From Pedobacter changchengzhani (GTDB lineage Bacteria > Bacteroidota > Bacteroidia > Sphingobacteriales > Sphingobacteriaceae): a DNA stretch of 64,000 nt. Location: NCBI RefSeq assembly GCF_004354365.1, contig NZ_SJCY01000006.1, positions 141,127 through 205,126 of the forward strand, in the 5' to 3' direction. This document shows positions 56,208 to 64,000 of the stretch, one piece after another. Each line of letters begins with the position of its first letter. Within the stretch, counting starts at the first letter, position 1. The translations under genes were made by a program, and so were the position numbers. The notes below the pieces were generated by a model. That model saw nothing but the letters and a program-made list of their open reading frames with translations, ran no database searches and was not told the DNA's origin.

Positions 56208-56602
56208 CGGGATGAATTTATATGATCTTTAATGCTGTTAAAGATAAACAAAAAAGTTATGCAGACAAGTAGTTAACTATAGAAAAATTGTATTTTAAAC
56301 CACTTATTATTTGCTAATTGCACAGCGCATGTTTAATTAAAATAGAAAAACAGTCTTTTTCTATTCAATAATCTTTAACAAGTTGCCCTCCTTATAATTG
56401 CAAAAGATTATTGAAGAAACAATGTTTTTAAAAGTTGTAAATTTTATCCAATGGTAGAACAAGTTGTGCTTTGTACACTTAAATAATTGACATTCAACAC
56501 GCCACATTTTTTGATTACTTATCAGTATTAAGCAAACGGAATTTAGTTGAAAACAAAAATTATATCTAAAAAATTGATTTCCAAAGTGTTACCAAACTGG
56601 CT
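56208..56602. other. gap with no gene seen
   Basis: About 395 bp of AT-rich sequence upstream of the YaiO gene, which reads away to the left. It should contain that gene's promoter, but no confident TTTG/TAnnTTTG pair was found. No ORF or structured RNA is seen. Confidence 0.4.
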
Positions 56603-56641
56603 TAATAAAAAAAGAAGTTGTCCTTTTGAGACAACTTCTTT
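56603..56641 (-). terminator. intrinsic terminator of the transaldolase gene
   Basis: A 12-bp stem AAAGAAGTTGTC/GACAACTTCTTT with a 7-nt loop is followed on the minus strand by a T-run (A-run on the + strand, 56607-56613). It ends the transaldolase message. Confidence 0.92.
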
Positions 56642-56663
56642 CATGTAGTTTAAAAAACTAATA

Positions 56664-57323
56664 TTATTTTCCTGCCGCCTTAGCATGGTCTGCCAAGAAA
56701 GTTGCTAATCCGCTATCGGTAAGTGGGTGTTTTAATAATCCAGCAATTGCTGCTAAAGGCGCAGTAATTACATCGGCACCTAATTTTGCACAGTTCACAA
56801 TGTGTAACGGTCCGCGGATAGAGGCAGCCAAAATTTGTGTTTCGTAGCCGTAATTGTCAAAAATTGTTCTAATATCTTCTATCAAAATTAAACCATCGCT
56901 TGATATATCATCCAAGCGACCTAAAAATGGAGAAACATAAGTTGCACCAGCTTTAGCAGCAAGTAAAGCCTGGCCTGCAGAGAAAATTAAAGTACAATTG
57001 GTTTTAATTCCTTTAGATGAAAAATGCTTAATTGCTTTAACACCATCTTTAATCATAGGAACTTTTACCACAATTTTAGGGTTCAAAGCTGCTAAAGCTT
57101 CACCTTCTTTTACTATTTCTGCAAAAGTTGTCGCAATTACTTCAGCGCTAACGTTGTCGTCAACTATATCGCAAATGGCTTTATAATGGTTAATTACATT
57201 TTGATCGCCAGTAATACCTTCTTTAGCCATTAAACTTGGGTTGGTGGTTACGCCATCTAAAATACCCATGTCTTGTGCTTCTCTAATTTGATCGAGATTG
57301 GCTGTGTCAATAAAAAATTTCAT
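56664..57323 (-). CDS. fsa: transaldolase, short TalC/Fsa type
   Basis: This 219-aa member of the short transaldolase family has [25 protein letters not shown] and KVPMI (the Schiff-base Lys near 87), followed by NCTLIFS and SPFLGRLDD. The size and motifs fit the decameric group that includes fructose-6-phosphate aldolase and true transaldolases (TalC). These cannot be told apart here, so the symbol is provisional. It works in the non-oxidative pentose phosphate pathway. The SRP RNA gene lies upstream in the same orientation. Confidence 0.9.
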   Translation of the reverse strand: MKFFIDTANLDQIREAQDMGILDGVTTNPSLMAKEGITGDQNVINHYKAICDIVDDNVSAEVIATTFAEIVKEGEALAALNPKIVVKVPMIKDGVKAIKHFSSKGIKTNCTLIFSAGQALLAAKAGATYVSPFLGRLDDISSDGLILIEDIRTIFDNYGYETQILAASIRGPLHIVNCAKLGADVITAPLAAIAGLLKHPLTDSGLATFLADHAKAAGK

Positions 57324-57407
57324 GTTTATTAATTCTTATAATTTGAGTTTTTGATTAAACCCTGAAGAATTTAGTCCCCCCTTCAGAGGGTTAGGGGGTA
57401 AAAAAAT

Positions 57408-57507
57408 GGGCAAGCACCTCTTATCGCACCGCTACAACCTTCTACCCTTGCTGCGTTCCCGCCCTGGGGGAGTTCGAAGGGAGCTGGTCGTAAAAGACTT
57501 GCCCGGC
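57408..57507 (-). ncRNA. ffs: signal recognition particle RNA (4.5S)
   Basis: On the minus strand a ~100-nt hairpin begins GCCGGGCAAGTC and ends GGTGCTTGCCC, whose ends pair. The tip has the SRP domain-IV signature CCAGGGCGGGAACGCAGCA, with the GGAA tetraloop and the conserved AGCA side of the symmetric loop. A run of seven T residues follows (57400-57406 on the + strand as A), giving termination. It is the small bacterial SRP RNA, without an Alu domain. Ends are approximate. Confidence 0.93.
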
Positions 57508-57514
57508 ACAAAGG

Positions 57515-57850
57515 TAGAAAAAGAAGTTGTTTTGCAAAATGGATTTTTCTAAATTTTAAACATATTGTGCTATCTGCTTGATTGCTAAATTAATAAATTG
57601 GAAATTAATTTTTAATAAGCAATTTTCTGATTTTATTTAAACCTAAATGATATTTAAATTCGTTTTAAATAAGCTTTTCTTGATTATAGATTTCGCATTT
57701 TAGTTGCTTATTTTTTGTTTCTTTTGCAATAAATAGGTTTTTTATTACTTTTAATCTAAAATAATCATAAAAAGTATGCAAACTCTGCAATTTTATGTTC
57801 ATTTTCCTTACCTTAGTGTCTTCTAAACACTAACAACTAACGAGCAAACA
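57515..57850. promoter_or_regulatory. gltB leader region
   Basis: This is ~340 bp of very AT-rich non-coding sequence before gltB. A TACCTTAG at about 57811 loosely resembles the TAnnTTTG -7 element, without a clear TTTG -33 at the usual distance. No ORF or known riboswitch was seen. Confidence 0.3.
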
Positions 57851-60800
57851 ATGGAACCAAATAGCGGATTGTATGATGCAAAATTTGAACACGATGCCTG
57901 CGGTATCGGGTTCGTTGCGCATGTGAAGGGGCGAAAATCGCATCAAATAATCTCGGATGCACTTACTATTTTAGAAAATTTAGATCATAGAGGAGCGGTT
58001 GGCGCAGAGCCCAATACGGGAGACGGTGCGGGTATAATGATTCAAATTCCCCACGAATTTTTTTATGATGAATGCCTAAAAGCTGGCTTTAGTTTACCAG
58101 AAACCAATAATTATGGTGTCGGAATGCTATTTATGCCAAAGGATATTCGATCTAGAGAAGAATGTAGGGAATTGATTTATCGCGCTGCAGAAAAGCTGGG
58201 TTTAGAAATTTTGGGCTTTAGAAAAGTAGAAGTTGATACAACGGATATTGGCAACATGGCGCTTTCTGTTGAACCAGAAATTGAGCAGGTTTTTATAGCC
58301 AGACCTTATGCTGTTTCTCAAGGTGATGATTTTGAGCGTAAATTGTACATTTTCAAAAATTATCTAATTAAGTTAATTACAAATACAGTGCACGGTGGCA
58401 AAGATTTTTACATTGCTTCGCTATCTGCACAAACCATTATTTACAAAGGTCAACTTACTTCGTTGCAAGTTCGCACCTATTATACCGATTTAAGTGATAA
58501 ACGCGTAGTTTCTGCGCTAGGATTGGTACACTCGCGTTTTGCAACAAATACATTTCCTTCTTGGAGATTGGCGCAGCCATTCCGTTTTATCGCCCACAAT
58601 GGCGAAATTAATACCTTACAAGGAAATTTAAACTGGTTTAGAGCAGGCGTAAAATCTTTCGCTTCTAGTTATTTTACATCCGAAGAGTTGGATATGTTGT
58701 TGCCAATCATCGACGAAACAAATTCAGACTCTGGTTGCTTAGATAATGTAATTGAATTGTTGTTGCATGCAGGCAGAACGTTGCCTCATGTTTTAATGAT
58801 GTTGGTACCAGAAGCTTGGGATGGAAATGAGGACATGGATCCTGTGAAGAGAGCGTTCTACGAGTTTCATGCTACATTAATGGAGCCGTGGGATGGGCCT
58901 GCAGCGATTGCTTTTACTGATGGAAAATTAATCGGTGCAACGCTAGACCGTAACGGTTTACGTCCATCGCGTTATGCTATCACCTCTGATGACCGCGTAA
59001 TTATGGCTTCTGAAGCTGGCGCTTTAGCAATAGATCAAAGCACCATCATCGAAAAAGGACGCTTAACGCCTGGTAAAATGTTCGTTGTTGATATGGAGCA
59101 GGGCCGAATTATTAGCGATGAAGAGATTAAAACTCAAGTTTGCAGTAAAAGTCCTTTTGCCGATTGGATTAATCAATATCAAATTAGATTAGAAGAACTG
59201 CCAAATCCACGTGTAATGTTCACTGGTCTTTCAGAAGAATCTATTTTTAAATATCAACAAGTATTTGGTTATAGCAGAGAGGATGTAGATTTACTCCTTA
59301 AGCCAATGGCTATAGAAGCAAAAGAACCGCTTGGGTCAATGGGAACTGATACGCCACTTGCTATTTTATCAAAAAGACCACAGCATTTATCTAATTATTT
59401 TAAGCAACTATTCGCTCAGGTAACCAATCCGCCAATAGATCCGATTAGAGAGAAAGTTGTGATGAGTTTGGCAAGTTTTATGGGTAGTGCAGGTAATTTA
59501 TTGGAAGAAAATCCTTTACAATCTCACTGTGTGGCGATAAAACATCCCATTTTAACTAACCAAGAATTAGAAAAACTTAGAAGTATAGATACTGGCGTTT
59601 TCCAAGCGAAAACGCTACAAACTTATTTCCGTGCAGATGGTAAACCCGGTGCAATGGCAAAAGCGTTAGATCGTTTATGTCGTTACGCAGTGGATGCAGT
59701 TGAAGACGGTTTCCAGGTTATTGTTTTAACCGATAGAGCAATTGATTCTGAACATGCCGCAATGCCTTCTTTACTGGCGGTTTCTGCGGTGCATCATCAT
59801 TTAATACGCAAAGGTTACCGTGGTGCTGTTGGTATTGTTATAGAAGCAGGCGATATTTGGGAAGTGCATCATTTCGCAACGTTGCTAGGTTTTGGCGTAA
59901 CAGCCATTAATCCATATTTGGCGCTAGAAACTGTAAATGGTTTTCAAGCCGAATCTGGCCTTTCTGCTGAGCAATTGAGTAAAAACTATATTTATGCCGT
60001 AAACAGCGGTCTGTTAAAAATATTCTCTAAAATGGGTATTTCAACCTTGCAATCTTATCAAGGTGCTCAAATTTTCGAGATATTAGGTTTAAATAAAAAG
60101 GTGGTTGATACTTATTTTACTGGTGCGGTTTCTCGCATTGGCGGATTAGGTTTGGATGAAATTGCTAAAGAAACTTTAATTAAGCATCACCGTAGTTTTG
60201 GTCCGGCTACGCAAACAGAACATTTATTGCCTGCCGGAGGTACTTATAAATTCCGCCGGAAAGGTGAAGTGCACTTGTTTAATCCACAAACTATCCACCT
60301 GTTGCAAAATGCCACGCGTAAAAATGATTACGGGATTTTCAAGCAATATTCTAAACTGGTAAACGAACAAACGCAACAAGCATTTACCATCCGTGGTTTG
60401 TTCGAATTTAATTACAGCCGACCATCAGTTCCATTAAATGAAGTAGAAGCAACTGAAGCCATTTTAAAAAGGTTTGCAACGGGTGCTATGTCTTTTGGTT
60501 CAATTTCGCACGAGGCACATTCTACTTTAGCCATTGCAATGAACCGTATTGGCGGTAAAAGTAACACAGGTGAGGGTGGCGAAGATGAAATGCGCTATAA
60601 AGTAATGCCTAACGGTGACAGTATGCGCTCGGCAATTAAGCAAGTTGCATCTGCTCGTTTTGGTGTTACAAGTTATTATTTAACTAATGCAGATGAGTTG
60701 CAAATTAAAATGGCCCAAGGAGCCAAGCCTGGAGAGGGTGGACAATTACCTGGCCATAAAGTAGATGATTGGATTGCAAAAGTTCGTCACTCTACGCCTG

Positions 60801-62350
60801 GAGTTGGTTTAATTTCACCTCCACCACATCACGATATTTATTCTATCGAAGATTTAGCACAATTAATATACGATTTAAAAAATGCCAACCGTACGGCCAG
60901 AATTAACGTAAAACTGGTTTCTAAAGCAGGCGTTGGAACCATTGCTGCAGGTGTTGCAAAAGCACACGCAGATGTGATTTTGGTTTCTGGTTTTGATGGT
61001 GGTACTGGCGCTTCGCCGCTTACTTCCATTCAGCACGCAGGTTTACCTTGGGAACTTGGTTTGGCGGAAGCACATCAAACATTGGTAAAAAATAAATTGC
61101 GTAACCGCATTGTTTTGCAAACCGATGGGCAGTTAAAAACAGGTAGAGATATTGCCATTGCTGCTTTATTAGGGGCAGAGGAATGGGGTGTTGCCACGGC
61201 AGCACTTGTAACTTCTGGCTGTATAATGATGCGTAAATGTCATTTAAATACATGCCCGGTGGGTGTGGCTACACAAGACCCAGAATTAAGAAAACTATTT
61301 ACTGGCGATGCAGACCATGTAGTAAACTTATTTCATTTCTTAGCGGAAGAGTTGCGCGAAATTATGGCAGAACTTGGTTTTAGAACCATAAACGAAATGA
61401 TTGGTCAGGCTGATATTTTAAAAGCTCGCGAATTGCCTGCTGAAGATTGGAAGCTGAAGTTTTTAGATTTATCACCAATACTTTTTAAAGCAGAAGATAA
61501 TGGTTTACCATTGTACAACACAGCTGTGCAGGATCATGGTTTGGAAAACGTTTTAGACCATCAATTAATCGCAGCTGCACAACCCGCAATTTTACATAAA
61601 GAACCTGTTTTTGCGACATTCGATGTGAAAAACACCAATAGATCGTTAGGTAGTATGTTATCAAATGAGATTTCTAAAGTTCATTTAGGAGAAGGTTTGC
61701 CACCAGATACAATCAACTTTAAATTTATCGGCTCTGCCGGACAAAGTTTTGGAGCTTTTAACACACGTGGTGTAACCTTATCATTAGAAGGTGAGGCTAA
61801 CGATTATGTTGGTAAAGGCTTATCGGGTGCACGCTTAGCTGTTTATCCATTCTCAAATTCAACTTTCGTTCCCGAGCAAAATATTATAATCGGCAACGTT
61901 GCCCTTTACGGTGCAACTGCCGGAGAGTTATTTGCTCGTGGTAAAGCAGGTGAACGCTTTGCCGTTCGTAACTCTGGCGCTACAGCAGTAGTGGAAGGAG
62001 TGGGCGATCATGGTTGCGAGTATATGACTGGAGGAGAAGTATTAATATTAGGCGAAACAGGAAGTAATTTTGCAGCCGGAATGAGCGGTGGCGTAGCATG
62101 GATTTATGATTCGAACGGAACATTTGCCCGTAAATGCAATAAAGAAATGGTAGATCTCGATCCGTTGCTTGCAGAAGATGAGGCAAGAATTTTAGCCTTA
62201 CTTAAAACGCATATTCGCTTAACACAGAGTAAGGTTGCTGAGTTTATTTTAAGTGATTGGAAAACTCAATCTAGCAGTTTTGTGAAGGTATTTCCGAAAG
62301 AGTATAAAGCAGTTTTAGCAAAACGTAATCAACAAGTAAAAACACACTAG
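57851..62350 (+). CDS. gltB: glutamate synthase large subunit
   Basis: This 1499-aa large subunit of NADPH-type glutamate synthase turns glutamine and 2-oxoglutarate into two glutamates. A short propeptide of 16 residues would be removed to expose C17 in HDACGIGF, the nucleophile of the glutaminase domain (to about 430). FMN-binding synthase strands follow (about 840-1200), with the 3Fe-4S cysteines C1124, C1130 and C1135 in CIMMRKCHLNTCPVG. The C-terminal GXGXG helical domain (about 1250-1490) is complete. It lies 2 bp before gltD. Confidence 0.98.
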   Translation: MEPNSGLYDAKFEHDACGIGFVAHVKGRKSHQIISDALTILENLDHRGAVGAEPNTGDGAGIMIQIPHEFFYDECLKAGFSLPETNNYGVGMLFMPKDIRSREECRELIYRAAEKLGLEILGFRKVEVDTTDIGNMALSVEPEIEQVFIARPYAVSQGDDFERKLYIFKNYLIKLITNTVHGGKDFYIASLSAQTIIYKGQLTSLQVRTYYTDLSDKRVVSALGLVHSRFATNTFPSWRLAQPFRFIAHNGEINTLQGNLNWFRAGVKSFASSYFTSEELDMLLPIIDETNSDSGCLDNVIELLLHAGRTLPHVLMMLVPEAWDGNEDMDPVKRAFYEFHATLMEPWDGPAAIAFTDGKLIGATLDRNGLRPSRYAITSDDRVIMASEAGALAIDQSTIIEKGRLTPGKMFVVDMEQGRIISDEEIKTQVCSKSPFADWINQYQIRLEELPNPRVMFTGLSEESIFKYQQVFGYSREDVDLLLKPMAIEAKEPLGSMGTDTPLAILSKRPQHLSNYFKQLFAQVTNPPIDPIREKVVMSLASFMGSAGNLLEENPLQSHCVAIKHPILTNQELEKLRSIDTGVFQAKTLQTYFRADGKPGAMAKALDRLCRYAVDAVEDGFQVIVLTDRAIDSEHAAMPSLLAVSAVHHHLIRKGYRGAVGIVIEAGDIWEVHHFATLLGFGVTAINPYLALETVNGFQAESGLSAEQLSKNYIYAVNSGLLKIFSKMGISTLQSYQGAQIFEILGLNKKVVDTYFTGAVSRIGGLGLDEIAKETLIKHHRSFGPATQTEHLLPAGGTYKFRRKGEVHLFNPQTIHLLQNATRKNDYGIFKQYSKLVNEQTQQAFTIRGLFEFNYSRPSVPLNEVEATEAILKRFATGAMSFGSISHEAHSTLAIAMNRIGGKSNTGEGGEDEMRYKVMPNGDSMRSAIKQVASARFGVTSYYLTNADELQIKMAQGAKPGEGGQLPGHKVDDWIAKVRHSTPGVGLISPPPHHDIYSIEDLAQLIYDLKNANRTARINVKLVSKAGVGTIAAGVAKAHADVILVSGFDGGTGASPLTSIQHAGLPWELGLAEAHQTLVKNKLRNRIVLQTDGQLKTGRDIAIAALLGAEEWGVATAALVTSGCIMMRKCHLNTCPVGVATQDPELRKLFTGDADHVVNLFHFLAEELREIMAELGFRTINEMIGQADILKARELPAEDWKLKFLDLSPILFKAEDNGLPLYNTAVQDHGLENVLDHQLIAAAQPAILHKEPVFATFDVKNTNRSLGSMLSNEISKVHLGEGLPPDTINFKFIGSAGQSFGAFNTRGVTLSLEGEANDYVGKGLSGARLAVYPFSNSTFVPEQNIIIGNVALYGATAGELFARGKAGERFAVRNSGATAVVEGVGDHGCEYMTGGEVLILGETGSNFAAGMSGGVAWIYDSNGTFARKCNKEMVDLDPLLAEDEARILALLKTHIRLTQSKVAEFILSDWKTQSSSFVKVFPKEYKAVLAKRNQQVKTH

Positions 62351-62352
62351 CC

Positions 62353-63819
62353 ATGGGAAAAATAACAGGATTTATAGAATACGATAGAGTTGCACCCACT
62401 AGAGAAGAGGCTAAAACTCGTGTAAAACATTACGGCGAATTCTTAAACGAATTGCCGGCAGAAGAATTAAATAGGCAAGCAGCACGCTGCATGGATTGTG
62501 GCGTTCCATTCTGTCAAACAGGTTGCCCTTTGGGTAATGTAATTCCCGAATTTAACGATGCTGTATATAAAGGAGAATGGCAAGAAGCAGCCGATATTTT
62601 ATTGAGCACCAATAATTTTCCAGAATTTACAGGCCGTATTTGCCCTGCACCGTGCGAATCTGCATGTGTTTTAGGCATTAACAAATCACCAGTTTCCATT
62701 GAAGAAATTGAAAAACACATCATAGAAATTGCCTTCGCTAAAGGATTTATAAAAGCCAAAGTGCCTTTGATTAGAACTGGTAAAAAGGTTGCTGTAATTG
62801 GTTCTGGGCCCGCAGGTTTAGCCGCAGCTGCCCAACTTAATAAGGTAGGGCACGAAGTAACTATTTTCGAACGTGATGATGCACCGGGTGGTTTATTGAG
62901 ATATGGTATTCCTGATTTTAAATTGGAAAAAAACATTATCGACCGCCGTGTTGATTTGCTAAAAGAAGAAGGCATTATTTTTAAATGTAATGCTAATGTT
63001 GGCGAAAACGTTGAAATAAGCACTTTGCTTAGAGATTTTAATGCAATTGTTTTGGCTGGCGGATCTACAATTCCAAGAGATTTACCAATTCCGGGACGTG
63101 AAGCAAAAGGTGTGCATTATGCAATGGATTTCTTAAAACAACAAAATAAACGTGTAGCTGAAAGAGATGTTGTGGTAGAAGACATCATGGCGACTGGCAA
63201 AAATGTAATTGTAATTGGTGGTGGAGATACAGGATCTGATTGTATTGGAACTTCAAACCGTCACGGTGCTAAATCAGTTACACAATTTGAGATTATGCCA
63301 ATGCCACCCACGGCTAGAAATGAACACATGCCTTGGCCAAATTATCCAATGATTTTGAAAAACACATCTTCACATGAAGAGGGTGCTCAAAGGGCTTGGT
63401 CTATCAACACGAAAAACTTTATTGCAGATGAAAATGGAAATTTAAAGGCGCTTAAAGTGGTTACTGTGGAGTGGGAAATTGACGCAAATGGCAGGCCGAC
63501 CAAATTTAACGAAGTGGCAGGTACGGAAAAAGATTTACCATGCGAACTGGTATTGCTTGCAATGGGATTTTTGCATCCACAAAAAGAGGGACTTATAGAG
63601 AAATTGGGTGTTGAATTAGACAACCGAGGAAACGTTAAAGCCTCTGAGCATAGTTATCAAACCAATATTGCGAAAATTTTCGCTGCCGGTGATGTTCGCC
63701 GTGGTCAGTCTTTAGTAGTTTGGGCAATTTCTGAAGGGAGAGAAGCTGCAAGGAAAGTTGATGAGTATTTAATGGGATCTACAAAATTGACTTCAAAAGA
63801 TGCTATTGCATACGCATAA
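62353..63819 (+). CDS. gltD: glutamate synthase small subunit
   Basis: This 488-aa FAD/iron-sulfur subunit passes electrons from NADPH to GltB. The N-terminal cysteine clusters CMDCGVPFCQTGCPLGN (about 47-63) and GRICPAPCESACV hold 4Fe-4S clusters. FAD binds at VAVIGSGPAGLAAAAQL and NADPH at VIVIGGGDTGSDC. Length fits the family (about 470-490). It is the second gene of the gltBD operon, closed by the terminator at 63842. Confidence 0.98.
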   Translation: MGKITGFIEYDRVAPTREEAKTRVKHYGEFLNELPAEELNRQAARCMDCGVPFCQTGCPLGNVIPEFNDAVYKGEWQEAADILLSTNNFPEFTGRICPAPCESACVLGINKSPVSIEEIEKHIIEIAFAKGFIKAKVPLIRTGKKVAVIGSGPAGLAAAAQLNKVGHEVTIFERDDAPGGLLRYGIPDFKLEKNIIDRRVDLLKEEGIIFKCNANVGENVEISTLLRDFNAIVLAGGSTIPRDLPIPGREAKGVHYAMDFLKQQNKRVAERDVVVEDIMATGKNVIVIGGGDTGSDCIGTSNRHGAKSVTQFEIMPMPPTARNEHMPWPNYPMILKNTSSHEEGAQRAWSINTKNFIADENGNLKALKVVTVEWEIDANGRPTKFNEVAGTEKDLPCELVLLAMGFLHPQKEGLIEKLGVELDNRGNVKASEHSYQTNIAKIFAAGDVRRGQSLVVWAISEGREAARKVDEYLMGSTKLTSKDAIAYA

Positions 63820-63841
63820 GTAATTTAAAAATTTATATAAT

Positions 63842-63875
63842 AAAAGGTCGTGATGAAAATTACGACCTTTTTTTT
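63842..63875 (+). terminator. intrinsic terminator of gltBD
   Basis: AAAAGGTCGT, a 10-nt loop, and ACGACCTTTTTTTT form a 10-bp stem with a T-run, 22 bp after the gltD stop. The last 125 bp of the window hold no recognised feature. Confidence 0.93.
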
Positions 63876-64000
63876 GGGAGTGTAACTTGAACTGTGTCAT
63901 TATCTAAATTAATGCTTCTCAGGAGCTACTGTTTTCTTTCAGTATTCGCTCACCAAATTTAATATAAAGTTGTGAAAATGCCAAGCCCCAATTATGGATC

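Overview
The window reads as a chromosomal segment of a Bacteroidota bacterium, most likely a Pedobacter-like member of the Sphingobacteriaceae. This is inferred from the AT-rich sequence, weak or absent Shine-Dalgarno sites, a short ~100-nt SRP RNA, DUF3347 and YaiO-type proteins, and the palindromic intergenic repeats. No rRNA, tRNA or CRISPR array was recognised.

Layout. (1) 1-2900: an unknown helical protein, an M28 peptidase, an unknown protein, and a ~100-bp tandem hairpin array. (2) 3098-17431: a defence island on the + strand. It holds hsdR, a broken rhuM-like gene, an orphan IS200-type Y1 transposase, a 1.3-kb array of composite palindromes, then a tightly packed run: hsdM, hsdS, a 103-aa ORF, mcrB-like, mcrC-like, a 66-aa ORF, a PD-(D/E)XK-like nuclease and a zinc-motif protein. 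(3) 17.7-21.6 kb: a vWA protein, 3-methyladenine glycosylase, a HipA-like kinase/DUF3037 pair, an outer-membrane barrel and a DUF3347 lipoprotein. (4) 21.7-31.9 kb: citrate synthase, a NupG-type transporter, a BFN/UVR protein, etfAB, a TPR protein, chrA, dnaB and rlmB. (5) 32.4-45.6 kb: manC, kdsD, recQ, an orphan toxin-tail-like fragment with a membrane protein, kdsA, DUF2071, DUF6526, an OmpA/PD40 protein, queE, a Rieske protein, a PIN/DUF6364 toxin-antitoxin pair, folD and a glycosyltransferase. (6) 45.6-57.5 kb: lepA, a histidine kinase divergent from a response regulator-HEAT-GT2-LtaS-like sulfatase operon, a convergent YaiO/unknown pair, transaldolase and SRP RNA. (7) 57.8-63.8 kb: gltB and gltD.

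How the parts work together. The island joins a type I restriction-modification system with a McrBC-type restriction module on what looks like one transcript, followed by three less-known small or nuclease-like proteins. hsdR has been separated from hsdMS by the transposase and palindrome block. The 48.9-56.2 kb block looks like a regulated exopolysaccharide or envelope-decoration system. kdsD, kdsA and manC supply sugars for the envelope.

The most interesting unexplained structures are: the composite palindrome array beside the Y1 transposase; the small proteins inside the restriction operon; the McrB-like AAA+ protein with long insertions between its Walker motifs; the MITE-like element at 32.1 kb with a decayed relative at 24.9 kb; and the toxin-tail-like fragment overlapping a small membrane protein at 36.8-37.6 kb.
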